From an uncultured bacterium (GTDB lineage Bacteria > Verrucomicrobiota > Verrucomicrobiia > Verrucomicrobiales > Akkermansiaceae): 57,144 nt of DNA. The position numbers and the translations under genes are program-made. Position 1 is the stretch's first letter. The number at the start of each line of letters is the position of its first letter. Below, in pieces: positions 1-12,400 of this stretch. Where the stretch lies: contig CAMACY010000006.1 of assembly GCA_945831585.1 (NCBI GenBank), positions 1-57,144 on the forward strand, in the 5' to 3' direction. The notes under the pieces were generated by a model that did no database searches, was not told the origin of the DNA, and worked only from the letters and a program-made list of their open reading frames with translations.

Positions 1-147
1 CCGGGTCTTTGAACAGGCGGCGTGAGCTCTTGCCTTTTAAAGAAGCATAACAGAAGAAGCGGACGTTTCTTTGTTCTGTTTTTCTCAAAAGTTAATAAAA
101 AAGTCAACATTTGTCCTAATTTCTTGCGTTTTTGTTGGCTTTCTTTC
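1..147. other. Window edge, no assignable gene
   Basis: One plus frame is open from base 3 to a TAA at 48-50 and could be the last 15 codons of a gene cut by the window, but it is too short to identify. The rest is AT-rich. I see no convincing terminator or RNA gene. A long minus-strand frame crossing this stretch (85-738) is antisense to the AlbA_2 gene and has no recognisable domain. Confidence 0.4.
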
Positions 148-175
148 TTTACTTTTTCCTCTTTCCTTATACAAT
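148..175 (+). promoter_or_regulatory. Promoter of the AlbA_2/HATPase gene
   Basis: The -35 box TTTACT (148-153) and the -10 box TACAAT (170-175) are separated by 16 bp. Unlike most genes here, the start codon at 199 is preceded by a visible SD-like AGGTG at 189-193. Confidence 0.6.
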
Positions 176-198
176 GAACGCAACAAGCAGGTGAAGGC

Positions 199-1665
199 AT
201 GATCGAAGAAGAGCTTCAGGATTTCATCGAAAAGGTACAGCGCCGAGGGTGCGAATGGCAAACGACGGAGGTTAAGGCTGCTCACAAGGGATGTCCGGAA
301 AAGCTGTACGATACCATATCCGCGTTTTCTAATCAGGATGATGGGGGTGTCCTGCTGTTCGGGTTGGATGAGCGGAACCAATTTGAAAAGGTAGGGGTAT
401 ATGATGCTCAGGATTTGCAAAAGAAGGTCATGGAGTATTGCGAACAGATGACACCTGTGGTGCGCCCCGTTTTTACCGTGTGCGATGAGGGGGATAAGGT
501 ATTTGTTTCTGCTGAAATCCCACCTTTGGATTTGGCGGAGAGACCTTGTTTCCGTACCGCTCAGGGGCGATTGCGGGGAGCTTATGTTCGCGTGGGGGAG
601 GCTGATAAACCCATGACGGAATACGAGGTATACAGCTATGAAGCGTTCCGGAAACGCTATCGCGACGATATTCGACCGGCAAAAGGGGCGACGCTGGAGT
701 TGCTTAATCAGGATTTGCTGGAGAAATACCAGGCACAAATGCGCCGCGAACGACCCAACTTGGCGCGGATGACAACTTCCCAGCAGTATGAGCTGAATGG
801 TGTCACCCAGGGGGGGGAGGTGACGATGGCAGCATTACTGCTTTTCGGTTTATTCCCGCAGGCATTTTATCCTCGCCTCAGCATTTCGGCAACGCGCATT
901 CCCGGCACCGAAATGGGAGAGGTGGATGCGTGCGGCAATCGCTTTACCGATTCCAAACGCATCGAGGGGACGATACCTGAAATGCTGAAAGCGGCATTGG
1001 ATTTTGTGCGAAACAACATGCACACATCAACGGCTGTCAACCCCCTGACCGGGGAGCGCATAGACATGCCCCAATATCCCATGGATGCTGTGCGCGAGGC
1101 GATTCTCAATGCATTGGTTCACAGAGATTACAGCATTTATACGGAGTCAAAGCCCATCCGGCTGAATATGTATGATGATCGGCTGGAAATCATGAATCCG
1201 GGCGGCTTATACGGACGCCTCACCTTGGATCAGTTGGGATATTCCCAGCCGGATACCCGCAATCCTGTTCTGGTAACGGCGCTGGAAATATTGAAAGAAA
1301 CCGAAAATCGTTACTCCGGCATTCCGACCATCAGACATGCTATGGCGCAGCGCAAGCTGCCGGAGCCGGTGTTCACCCCTACAACGGGGGAGTTCAAAGT
1401 TGTCTTGTATCACAAGCTGAGTCCGGAGACGGAGGCTCTGCCTCCCCAGCGGGCAGGCAGGGTTACCGACCGAAAACAACTGCTGATGTTCTGCAAAACC
1501 CCGCGCACTCGGGCAGAAATTATCCGATTTCTCAACATCGATTCCGGGCAATATGCCTTGCGTCGCTATCTCGACCCGCTCCTGAACGAGGGAGCCATTC
1601 GAATGACCATTCCGGAAAAACCCCGCAGTCGCCGTCAGCAGTATGTCACTGTCGAGGGTATGTGA
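199..1665 (+). CDS. AlbA_2 (Schlafen-type) DNA-binding / HATPase_c_4 protein
   Basis: This 488-residue protein has the usual layout of RecG-like/AlbA ATP-binding regulators. An AlbA_2 domain covers about residues 18-135, with the TEVK start and the GGVLLFGLDE core. A GHKL-type HATPase_c_4 region lies near 285-400, with the N-box REAILNALVHRDY and the loop NPGGLYG. A basic winged-helix-like C-terminus occupies about 420-488. Family members are thought to be ATP-dependent transcriptional regulators, often found in accessory DNA, but the target here is unknown. The ATG is supported by an SD-like AGGTG five bases upstream. The gene is visibly more AT-rich than its neighbours and has an SD site that most of them lack, which suggests horizontal acquisition. 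It converges on the tpsB-like gene. Confidence 0.8.
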   Translation: MIEEELQDFIEKVQRRGCEWQTTEVKAAHKGCPEKLYDTISAFSNQDDGGVLLFGLDERNQFEKVGVYDAQDLQKKVMEYCEQMTPVVRPVFTVCDEGDKVFVSAEIPPLDLAERPCFRTAQGRLRGAYVRVGEADKPMTEYEVYSYEAFRKRYRDDIRPAKGATLELLNQDLLEKYQAQMRRERPNLARMTTSQQYELNGVTQGGEVTMAALLLFGLFPQAFYPRLSISATRIPGTEMGEVDACGNRFTDSKRIEGTIPEMLKAALDFVRNNMHTSTAVNPLTGERIDMPQYPMDAVREAILNALVHRDYSIYTESKPIRLNMYDDRLEIMNPGGLYGRLTLDQLGYSQPDTRNPVLVTALEILKETENRYSGIPTIRHAMAQRKLPEPVFTPTTGEFKVVLYHKLSPETEALPPQRAGRVTDRKQLLMFCKTPRTRAEIIRFLNIDSGQYALRRYLDPLLNEGAIRMTIPEKPRSRRQQYVTVEGM

Positions 1666-1731
1666 CGATGCGGAGCCCCGGTAGACGCTCCGAATACGGG
1701 GGATCCGCCCTGTCGGGGTCGCGCAGCGTGC

Positions 1732-3402
1732 TCAGAACTCGGCGTTGAGGGCGTAGAGCCAGCGCGGGGCGGAGGGGTGGCGGTTGAGGGGGTGGCGGTG
1801 CAGGGGCTGGGCGAAGGTCAGGCTCATGCTCAGGTGTTGCAGCAGCCCCAGCCGCAGCCCGCCGCCGACGGAGGAGAGGAAGGCCTCGTTGTAGTCCCTC
1901 AGCAGCGCATCTTCGCTGCGGTGCACGAGCTGGCCGAAGTCCCAGAAGGCGAAGAGCTCGGCGCTGTGCAGCTGCAGGCGCTGCGGCAGCAGGGGCAGGA
2001 AGTTGTAGCTCAGCTCGCTCTGCAGGCTGTAGCCGCGCTCGCCGCAGAGCATGCCCTCCTCGTAGCCGCGAATGCTGTTGACGCCGCCCAGCTGGATTTG
2101 CTCGCTGCTCGTCATGGCGCGCAGGCTGCTCGCCTGGTACTGCCCGCGCAGCAGGGCGGAAAAGGCGTGGGGCAGCTTGTGCCGGAACTCCAGTTGGTAG
2201 TTGAAGCGCCAGAAGGGGGGCTCGCTGCCGACCAGCTGCCAGCCGCGCGTGAGCATGGCGGCGTTGTAGAGGTAGCCGTCCCGGAAGAGCAGCAGGTCGT
2301 CGAGGGTGGCGGTGAGGTCGTTGGTGCGGTAGCTGCTCAGGTCCAGCCCGCTCATGGTGCTTTCGTTCTCCTTGAAGAGCATTTGCAGCCCGGCGGAGAG
2401 GATGTTGCGCTCGTTGACGGCGAGGGGACGGCGCACCCCGGCGCGTAGCGCTCGGTAGTCGCCCTCGATGTTGAGCGGGCTCAGCTCCTTGGTGATGATG
2501 TCGGTGGTGGCGCGGTCGACCCCCAGGGTCCAGGTGGTGTTGAGGAAGTTTTCCGTGAGCATGTAGGCGGCGCTGAAAGCGTCGGTGCCCTCGCTGCCCA
2601 CATAGCCCAGCGTCAGTTGATCGCGGGTGTAGCGCCCCGCCAGCAGCCCGCGCGCGGTGCCGAAGAGTCCGCCGCGGTAGAGCCCGGTGCTGCGCTGCCC
2701 GGCGTTGTCGGTGAAGAGTAGGGCGCTGTAGCGCTGGGGCTCTTCGGTGACGAGCTCGAGGTCAGTCTTGCCGGCAGCATCGCCGGGGCTGATGTTCAGG
2801 CGTGCCTTGAGGTCGCTGACGGCGTTGAAGGCGACGAGGCGGCTTTCGATGTCGTCGACGCAGAAGACCTCGCCCTCGGGGAGCTGCGCCGCGCGCAGGA
2901 CATAGGATTCGGGCGTGAAGTGCATGCCCGTGGCGTGCACGCGACCGATGCTGCCCTCGAAGAGCTCCACGCGCAGGCTGCCGCTGCTGACGTCCTGCTC
3001 GGGCAGCCAGGCGCGGCTGGTGATGCAGCCGCGCTCGTGGTAGGCCTTGTTGAGGACGCGGACGATGCTGCGGATGTCGGCCACGGAGAGGGTTTTGCCC
3101 TCCCACTGCTGCCGCAGACCCTCGATGAGGGCGGCGGGCAGCACACGGCTCGGCGCAATGTCGAGCCGACGCAGCGGCAGGAGCGGCTGCGTGTCTTCGG
3201 GGGCGGGAGCGGGCTCGGTCTCACCGGGCTCGGCTTGGGGCTTGGGCGCGGTTTCGGCGCGGCGCATCTGCTCCACGCGGGTGTTGAGGGCGCGGCGCTG
3301 CATGCTGTCGCGCAGGCGATCCATGGTTCGGGCGGCATCCTGGGCGGGCAGGGGCAGCGCGGCGAGCAGCAGCGCGGCAAGGAGGGCGGAGCGAGCGGTC
3401 AT
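1732..3402 (-). CDS. TpsB outer-membrane transporter (ShlB/FhaC/HecB family)
   Basis: This 556-residue protein should form the outer-membrane pore that exports the giant adhesin encoded just upstream. A signal peptide covers residues 1-21, followed by a proline-rich linker to about 72, a POTRA_2-like domain at about 75-150, and a 16-strand barrel region. The barrel carries the conserved lid-loop motif RGYEEG at 445-450 and ends in phenylalanine, as beta-signals do. I chose the ATG at 3402 because it overlaps the adhesin stop as ATGA and starts directly at the signal peptide; a longer frame to 3453 adds only an implausible histidine/proline stretch. No SD is visible, so translation is probably coupled to the adhesin. 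In most known two-partner systems tpsB precedes tpsA; here the order is reversed. Confidence 0.9.
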   Translation of the reverse strand: MTARSALLAALLLAALPLPAQDAARTMDRLRDSMQRRALNTRVEQMRRAETAPKPQAEPGETEPAPAPEDTQPLLPLRRLDIAPSRVLPAALIEGLRQQWEGKTLSVADIRSIVRVLNKAYHERGCITSRAWLPEQDVSSGSLRVELFEGSIGRVHATGMHFTPESYVLRAAQLPEGEVFCVDDIESRLVAFNAVSDLKARLNISPGDAAGKTDLELVTEEPQRYSALLFTDNAGQRSTGLYRGGLFGTARGLLAGRYTRDQLTLGYVGSEGTDAFSAAYMLTENFLNTTWTLGVDRATTDIITKELSPLNIEGDYRALRAGVRRPLAVNERNILSAGLQMLFKENESTMSGLDLSSYRTNDLTATLDDLLLFRDGYLYNAAMLTRGWQLVGSEPPFWRFNYQLEFRHKLPHAFSALLRGQYQASSLRAMTSSEQIQLGGVNSIRGYEEGMLCGERGYSLQSELSYNFLPLLPQRLQLHSAELFAFWDFGQLVHRSEDALLRDYNEAFLSSVGGGLRLGLLQHLSMSLTFAQPLHRHPLNRHPSAPRWLYALNAEF

Positions 3403-6400
3403 CGGGAGAGAGCGGTGAGGGGGAGGGTGATGTTCGTGGTCGAGCCGTTCCACTGCTCGGCATTGGCGGCGCGGCTGCCGTCGCGGTTGATGAAGCGGAG
3501 CTCGGGGGCGGTGTCCTCGGCGTGGTCGGAGATTTCGCGCTCGGCGGCCTCCCGCAGCTTGTCGAGGGTGTCGGCGGCGATGCCGACGCTGTCGTCCAGC
3601 GACATGTTGATGCCCAGCGTGTCGATGAATTCGATGAGTCCGCCGCTGAACTGGCGCTCATACACATCGGCGTATCGGGTGGGGGTGTAGCTGCGGCTGG
3701 CGCGGATGTTGCCGCCCGTGGCGCGCCGAATGTCGCCGGAGGAGGTGAGCGCGACATGGTAGCCCTGGATGGTGCCCGTGATGTTCAGGACATCGGCATC
3801 GCCCATGAGCTCGACCGAGCCGTGGGTGGCGATGACATCGCCGACGGGGAGCAGCCCCGCGCTGTCTGCTGTCGTCAGCAGGGCGCGGATGTTGCCGTTG
3901 GCCGTGGCGCTGAAGCTCTCGGTCTCGCCCCAAAGGACGAGCAGGCTGCTGCCGACGTCGGCGCGGAAGTGACGTACATCGATGAACCCGAGAATGAGGT
4001 TGCCGCCGACGCTCAGGCGGGCGCTGTCCGCGACCTCCGCCAACAAGACCTCCAGATTGCCGTTGAGGTTGGTCGTCAACTGCCCGCAAGACAGGTCATT
4101 GATGTTGATGTTGCCGCGCCCGCTGATGTTCAGGCTGCGGTCGTTACCGGTTTCTATCGCCTCGAAAAAGGCGGTGCCCTTGCCGGGATTGTCGATGTTG
4201 ATGGTGCCGTCGCCGCTGAAGCGGATGAGCTCGTTGAATGCGGTGGTGAAGTCGGCTTCTCCGAGGAGGTTCAGCTCGCGGTCGATGGTGATGGTCGAGG
4301 TGGAGATGCTGTTGCTGTGGGCGTTGGCGTTGCTTTGCAGGAAGGTGATGCTGCCGACATGCAGTGCATTGCCGATCATGATGTGCCCGAAGTAAGGGAT
4401 GGTCAGGCGGTCAATATAGGTGACGTTGTTGTCCGTGCGGAGGGTGAAGGGGTATACTGTGTTGGTCGGGAAGAGCTGCACGAGGGGCAGGCTGTCGTTC
4501 GGCGTGCTGCTTTCCAGCAGGGCACCGCCGTCGAGCCCGTGGGTGTTGATGACCAGCGCGCCCTCGGCGCCGCTGCCGACGGAGCTCAGGCTGTAGCCGC
4601 TGCCGTTGATGGTGATTTGCCGGCAGGTGATGTGCGGGTTGTCGGTGCGGCCGTTGTGGTCGGCGGTGCCGGTGAGGGAGGCGCCGCCGGTAAGCGTCAG
4701 GCGGATGTCCTCGGCGTCCATGTAGCACAGGTTCAGGGTGGTGGCACTGTGGAGGTAGGCATTGCCCTCGGCCGTGAGGTTGAGGATGCCGTTGCCGCCC
4801 ATGCTCAGGGGGGAGGTCTCGCTGCCGATGTCGCCTTCAGCGTAGAGGACGAGGTTGTAGCCGCTGCTACAGCTCATGGAGCTGCCGCTGATGGAGCCTC
4901 CGGAGGAGAGGCGAATGTCGCGCGCGGCGTACACGCCCGAGGGGGAGAGGTTGATGTCGCCCGGGCTGCTGATGTAGACGGCGCCGGCGGCGTCGCAGGC
5001 GATGCTCTGCGCCTCGATGCCCAGATAGCCGTGGGTGCGGATGGTGTAGTACGCGCCGCTGCGGCTGACATCGCTTTCGGAGGCTTGGGCGAGGAGGTGG
5101 AAGTCCAACTCGCTGATGTTCTCGCGCGTGAAGCTGCGGGTGCTGATGGAGTAGATGCAGGTGCCGTCGCTTTCGCGGCGTTCGAGGGCGGCGCCGCTGA
5201 TGCTGCCCTCCTGCACGCCTTGCATGAATTCCTGTTGCCAGGTGCTGTAGATGGGGGAGCCGTCGCTGTTCCAATCGGTGGGGCTGAGCGAGATGCGCAG
5301 GCTCTCGTTGCCGATGTTGCCGTTTGTGCTGTAGAGGTGCACACTGCCTTGGTGGGCGATGATGGTGCTGTTGGTGCCGGGGATGGCTTTGCCCATGGCG
5401 ACGATGCTCAGATCGTCGGCCGCCTGCCGGAAGAGTTGCTCGGCGCGGTTGCTTCCGCTGACGACCTTGGCCAGGCTGTTGAGGGTGTTGTTTCTCTCGC
5501 TGTTGAGCAGATACCACAGGGCGGGGGTGCTGCCTCGGAATTGCTCAGTGATGGCGGCGCAGGTCTCTGCATCGTAGAGCGGGGTGCTGCTGCCGTCGGT
5601 GGTGATGTCAGAGGGGCTGATGAAGTTGCCTTGCGCGTCTTGGTAGCGCAGGCTGCCGTCGGCGTTGCGCTCCCAGTACTGGCGGTACTGCGTTTCCGTG
5701 AAGGCCCCGTAGTCGACGACGTCGGTGCCTTGCTGCTGAGCGTTGGCGATGATGTCTTGCGTCAGGTCGCGGATGAGTCGGTCGTATTGCGAGTTGGCGA
5801 AGGCTTGTGCGGCCTCGTCGGTGTGGTCGCAGATGTAGAGCCCGGCGTCTTCACTTCCGGCAAAGACTGCGCCGCCCACATAGTCGGTGCCGCTCAGCGG
5901 CAGGATGTATTCGATCAAATCCTCACCCTTGCCTTCTTGGTAGAGACCGGTGAAACGGTCGGCAAGGGCTTGCTTGGTTTCGGCTTCCTCCTCGCAGCGC
6001 AGATAACCGCGCTCGTCGCGGTAGATGTAGTTGCCCTCGGCGTCCTGCTCGAAGTAGAGGAGGGTGTAGCGCGTGAGTTCGCTGTGGTAGCGCTCGCTGA
6101 GGGCGTCGCGCACCTCGTCCTCGGCTTGGTTGATGGCGAGGGAGTGCGAGAGTGTCTGATCGCCGAGCAGCTCGTTGAGCTCCAGGTTGGCATCGGCGCC
6201 GATGCTGCCCCGGTTGCGCAGGGTGACGGAGCCGCTTTCGTTCATCACCACCCCCAGCAGCAGGTCGCCGTCGTGGGCGCGGTTGTCGATGTTGATGTCT
6301 TCGGCGGCGCGGGCGCTCAGGCGCGCGGTGTCGGTGCTGAGGGTGATGCCGCCCTGGTCGCTGTAGAGCAGCAGCAGGTCGCCGCAGGAGGCGCCGCCGC

Positions 6401-9400
6401 TGATGTCCGAATCCGCAAATAGGTAGGCCGAGCCCTTCGTGGTGACGGCGCTCAGAGCCAGCGCGCCCTCGGCGGCGATGTAGGCGCTGCCGCCGCTGCT
6501 GAGGCTGAGTCCGCCGCCGGCCGGCGCGTTGTCGCCGAGCCGAATGTTCACGATGTTAGCCAGGCTGCCGATGTTGCCCGTGGCGCTGAGGGAAATCTGC
6601 CTGGCATTGAGCAGGTTGTCGCCGCGGGCGGTGATGGCCAGGGCACTGTTGAGGGCAATGCGGTCGGCCGAGACAGTGCCGCCGACGCAGATGTCGGAGC
6701 GGTGGGTGTTGACGGTGAGCGAGGAGCCGTCTGCGCCGAAGAAGTTGATGGCGATCTTGTTGCCGGCGTTGATGTAGAGGGTGTCGGTGCGTACGGTATC
6801 CCATGTGGCCGTGTGGCGGTAGCGGCGCAGCCAACCGGGGTCGTAGTAGGTGTGGACATAGTTCCGGTTTTCGGAGCTGACGACGAAGGAGTTGCCGGTG
6901 CCGAACCCCTCCTGGTATTCGGTGCGGATCGTACCCCATTGTTCGGTGCCCATTTGCTGCGTTTCATCATACGATGGGCTGGTGCCCTGCTTGTTCCACG
7001 AGAGCCATGTGCGTTTGTAGCTCGTCGTGCGCTCGCGGCTGATGGTCAGGTAGTGGGTGCTCTGCGGGGTGAAGTCGCTGCTTTCTGTTGTGGTGGTGAC
7101 GGGCCCGGCGGCAGCGTAGAAGGTCGTGGTGCAGAGGGTCTTGCCCGTGGTGGGGTCGACCGTGTAGCGGTAGCTGCGGGGGGTATTGCTCAGGTCGGTG
7201 AGTACGATTTCGCCTTGGGACGCATGGCTGAGGGCCATGTTGCCCAGCCGCAGGGTGTAGACGGATTGGTTGTCGATGACGAGGTTGCGGTAGCCGTTGA
7301 GGACGGAGAGGCAGGCCGTGCCGCTGGTGTCGGTGTTGAGCAGCTTGCCGGTCAGGTAGATGCCCGTGTCGCGCTCGCAGGGCGATTCCAGCACGATGCT
7401 GCGGGTGGGGGCATCGAAGTAGGAGCTGATGCCCGTGTTGCGCAGTTCGTTGATGAGGAATTGGCTCTGCGTGGGGTCGGCTTCGTAGCGCGCCAGCGCC
7501 GCCTCGACGCTGAGGATACGCCCGCTGCTGTCGCTCAGGGTGATGCTTTCCGGGATGTTGACGGAGCTCAGCCCGCTGGTCATGCGGCAGTTGAGGTCGA
7601 GGTAGCCCTCCGCAGTGATGGTGATGCTGCCGGAGGCGGTGAGTACGGGCACGCTTGCCGGGTCGTTGGTTGTGGTGACGCGGGTGGTGCCGCTGGCGAT
7701 GCTTGTCTTGTTCTCTAGGGCGGCAAAAATATCCCCGTACTGGCTCAGCGGGTTGCTGAGGGCGTAGTTGCCGTCGCTGCGCGCATCGTAGTTGCCCGAG
7801 GTGGTGAAGTCGACGGAGCCGGCCAGCACGCTGCCCCGGTTGAGGAGGTCGCCCGCGGCGCTGATGCAGAAGCGGGCGCGGGGGATGTTGTAGATCCCTT
7901 GCAGGGTGAGGTCGCTGTTGCCGTTGGTGGTGATGATGTTCAGGCGCTCTTCATCTCCGCTGCGCAGCACGCGCCCGTTGAGGACGAGGTCGCTGCCTCG
8001 GTTGCTGTAGACGATGCCTTGCAGGCTGAGGTCGCGGGGCGAGCTCGAGCTGATGCTCAGCGTCTGCGCCTGCGGGTTGCTGTAACGCGCGCTGTCGATG
8101 CTGCTGCCGGAGATGTTGAGCTCGATGCTGCTGCCGTTGAGCAGGAGGGGCACGAGGGTGATGCTGTCGCTGCCGTAGCTGTAGAGCGGTCGGGTGGTTT
8201 CGCCGTCGGCGTGGTAGAGCCCGTCGCTGCCGAGGCTCATGCCGTCGAAGAGCTCCATGCCCGCGCGGAGGCTCAGCTCGGGGCGGCCGTCCTGCTCGCG
8301 GAAGCTCCATTCCTGCTGAGCCGCCATCCCGGCCTTCATCGTGCCGCTGAGGCGGTAGACGGAGGTGATGACGGGGCGGCCGAGCTCCTGCCCGGAGAGG
8401 AAGCGCGCGGCATCGTTGTACACGGCGATGTCGCCGCCGGCCTTGACGGTCGAGAGAATGTTCAGGGTGGCGGAGCGGGTGTTCTTCTGCTCATCGTCGT
8501 CGATGCTCACGGCGCTGTTGTTGTTGAGGTCGCTGACCCCGACGGTGGCGATGACTTTGCCCGTGGGCAGGGTGAGCGAGCGCTCGGCGCTGCCGGCGTT
8601 GAAGGTGATGCTGCCGATGCAGTTGAGATCGCCGGTCACGGTGATGCGGTCCTCGGCCTTGATGGTGGCCTTGCGGTCGACGTCAACAATGGGGATGATG
8701 GCGTAGGAGGTGGCGGAGATGATGCTCTCCTGGTAGGTGTGGGAGTAGGCCGCGAGGACGAGCTTATTCCATGCGTCGACGGTGCCGAGGATGTTCAGCG
8801 TGGCATCGGCTCGGGTTTCCAGCGTGGGGTCGGCCTCGGTGACGGAGAAGAGCAAGCCACCGCCGAAGAGGTCGATGCCTGCGTGGGTCTCGATGTCGTT
8901 GACGGCGCTGATGGCGGTGTGCTCCTTGTCGCGCAGGATGTAATGGGCGGCATCGCGGTGGCGGCGTTGCAGGCTGCTGTTTTGCGAGAGCGTGACGGTG
9001 GCGTGGGCCGTGGGTTTGACGATGACGCTGCCCGAGGCGGTGCTGCCGCCGATGCCCACGCCGCCGCCGTGGATGTTGTCGCGGCGACCTGTCTCGTAGG
9101 GGTGGCGGTAGGTGTTGGCGGCGTAGATGTCACTGCTGTCGGCGTAGATGTCTAGCGCGTTGTTGCCCGTGCCTAGGGTGAGGGTGGCGGTCTGCGTGCT
9201 GGTGGCCTCCAGCGTGCAGCGCGGGTTGGTGTAGATGAGACCGCCGCCGCCGATGGTGGCATATTGCAGTATGGTGGCGGTGGTGGTGGCGGCGGCGCGC
9301 AGGCTGTCGGCGGCGATGCGTCCGCCCGCGACGCTGAGGACGGCGCGCGAGTTGTCGCGGACGACGGAGTTGGTGCCGGAGTAGGCGTCGAGGGCAATGC

Positions 9401-12400
9401 CCACGTTGACGCTGTAGGCGCTGTTGGTGAGGGTGGTGACAGCGTCGGACTCCAGCTGGAGCGTGGTGGCTTGCAGGTCGACTCCTTGGTCGATGGTGAG
9501 CGCGGTGTCGAGCTCGCTGATGTTTTCCAGCTTGGCGACTTGGGCCAGCCCGGCGATGCTGACCTTGATGTTGGTGGTTTGGGCGGTGGATGTGTCCGCG
9601 CTGCGGGCGCTGAGCCGCAGGGTGTTGCCGGCGTGCAGGCTGTTGTTGCTGCCCAGCGCGAGTGTGTTGCTGCCCGTGGCTTTGCTTTGGTTGCGCAGCA
9701 CCTGCACGCTGATGAGGGAACCCGTGCCGCCGTGTAGATTAAGGTCGCGATGCAGTTCTTCGGTCGAGTCGAGCACCATGTCCCCGGCGGCGCTGAGCCG
9801 GTTGCCGCTGCCCAGACTCAGGCTGCCGCTCACGCTGTCCGTCAGCTCGATGGTGGGGAAGAGCAGGTCGAGCGCGCTGAAGCCGTAGTGCCGCAGGGTG
9901 AAGTCGAGCGTGTGCGTGGCGCGGCGCAACAGGCTCAGGCTGCCTGTGTCGCTTTCCAGGACATTGTTGTTGCCGAGCGTCAGGCTCTCCGTGGGCTTGA
10001 TGAGGGTGTGCTGGGCGGGAACTTCGATACCGATGGCTCCGTAGACGATGTCGTAGACGGAGGTGTGGAGGGTGGCGTTGTTGCTGCTCTCCAGCGCCAT
10101 GTCGCCGTGGGCGCTCAGCGTGCTGTTATCGCCGAGGCTCAGTTCGCTCGTGCCTGTGTGGTCGAAGGAGGGGAGGAACACGCTGATGTCGCCCGCGCTG
10201 ATGGCGACGCCCGTGTGGGTGAAGGTTTCGGTGGCGCTCGCATCGCTGCGCAGGCGCAGGCTGCCCTGCTCGGAGAAGAGGGTGACCCCGCTGCCGATGG
10301 CGGTGCGGGTGAGGCTTTTTTCCTCCCAGCCATAGGTGCAGACGCGCACGCCGAAGATACCGCCCGTCACGGGTACGGCGTTGTATGTGTCCGTGGCGCG
10401 GTGCTCGGCGCTGATGAGGATGTCGCCCCGGCTGCGCAGTTGGGTGTTATCCGCCACGGTCGCCAGCGTCACGGAGTCGATGGTGGTGTTGTTGACATGC
10501 ACGCCGATGGGTACGGCTGCTACGGTGACGTTGACGTTCTTCGGGGTGGAGGTGAGGGTGTCGGTCGCGCGGATGCTGCTGCTGCCGTTGACCTGTGCCG
10601 AGAGGCAGTCGAGGCGGGCTTCGGTCTGCGGGCGCTCGGGCGCCATGGCGGCCTCCGCCGCTTGCAGGGAGACGAAGCCGTCGACGTTGACGCCGCAGCT
10701 CTGCACGGAGCCGTAGGCCTCGGCCAGCACATCGTCCAGCGCGCTCAGGGCATCGCTCTTGGCGCTGCTGACCTGCTGCTGGTCATCGGCGTTTTTGCTG
10801 TAGGCTTCGGTGGCATCGCCCAGGTAGAGGTTGCACACGGCCACATTGACGGCTCCGTAGACCGCCACCGCTGCGTTGATGGCCAGATAGGAGGCCGTGC
10901 GGGTGGTGAGGGCATCCAGCAGCAGGTTGCCGCCCACGTTGAGGGTCAGCGCGCCGGTGACAGCGGCGTTGCTGCCGCCGGCCATGTTGGCATAGCTCAC
11001 GCCCACGGCGGCCGCGCCGTAGATGCCCCCGGCCATGCCCCAGGTGTTGAGTTCGAGGCTTTGCTTGTTCTCGGAGCGCAGGCTGAGGTCGCCCCCGGTG
11101 GTGATGGTCTTGGCGCTGTCGGCGTTGATGTCGGCCTGGGTGTAGCTGCGGAGGACGGCGCGGTTGACGTTGACAGCACCGCCGCCGTAGAAGCCGCCGG
11201 CCAGGGTGGCGCTGTAGCTGCGCAGGTAGGCGTCTTCCGTGGCCTGCACCAGCAGGTTGCCCGCCACCGTGGCGCTGCAGTTGTCGAGGTTGGCGCGCAC
11301 CTTGTCCACGATGTCGATGAAGGAGACGGAGGCGCCGATGCCGACCCCGTTGAAGGCGGCGGAGATGCCACCGGCGACATAGCCCTGGCGTGCGCGCCCG
11401 ATGGTGACGCTGTTGTCGGCCAGCACCTTGAGCTGCCCGGCGGTGGTGGTCAGGCTGCTGTTGACGGCCTGGGCGGTGATGTTGTGGGCGATGGTGGTGG
11501 CCAGCGCCTGCCCGGTGATGGCGGCTTTGCCGGCGGTGGCCAGCCCGGCGGCCAGCCCCTCCAGCGTACACTCGCCCGTGGCTTGCAGGGTGATGTCGCG
11601 CGCCTGCGCCTCGCTGTTCTTCAGGAGGGCGGTGGAGGTGGCGGTGTCGTCCAGGTAGGCCACGGTTAGCCCGACGTTGAGCGCCGTGTCCCCGATGCCG
11701 ATGGAGGGGGAGAGGAAGGCGGTGTTGAAGACGCCCGTGCTCGCGGCGTGCAGCGTGAGTGCGCCGCTGCTCAGGGTGAAGCTGCTGTTGAGGGCTTGGG
11801 CTTGGTTGACGGCTTTGTTCTTGAGCACGGCGACGGTGCCGTCGAAGCCGACCTTGCCGGAGCTCAGCCCCACACTGCCGCCGTAGTAGCCCAGCTCGGT
11901 CTTGCCGTCGGCGGCGAGGCTGGCTCCCCGCGCGGCGTTGATGTGGCTGCTGCTGACGAGGGCGGTGGCGGTGTCATCAAAGGTGGCATAGGCAAAGGCG
12001 GCGCCCACGCTCGCGAGACCGTCGGCATCGAGGTTGAAGCTCAGGCTGCCCATGAGCCCGGAGAGCCCGCGGTAGACATGGGTGCCCAGGCGCAGGTCGC
12101 CCGGGGTGGTGAGCGTGCTGCCCGTGAGCCCGGCATCGACCGTGCCCGCGAAGTTCATGTAGTTGACGGAGGCGGAGACGGCCACCGTGCTGCCTGCGGA
12201 GGCTCCGGCGGTGACCATGAACATCTGGCGGCTGCTGTCGGCAAAGATGTCGACATTGGCTTGGTCGTCCGCGCTGCCGGGCAGGGTGCCGGTGGTGGTG
12301 ATGGCGCAGCGCTCGGCGCGGGCGCTCACATCGCTGCCGGAGTAGTCGGCCCAGCTGATGACGGCGCCGATGCCTACGCCCTTGCTCAGCCCGGCACCCA

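Noticed and set aside
85..738. A minus-strand frame crossing the AlbA_2 start
   Set aside because: It overlaps the promoter, SD and coding start of a well-supported gene and has no domain.
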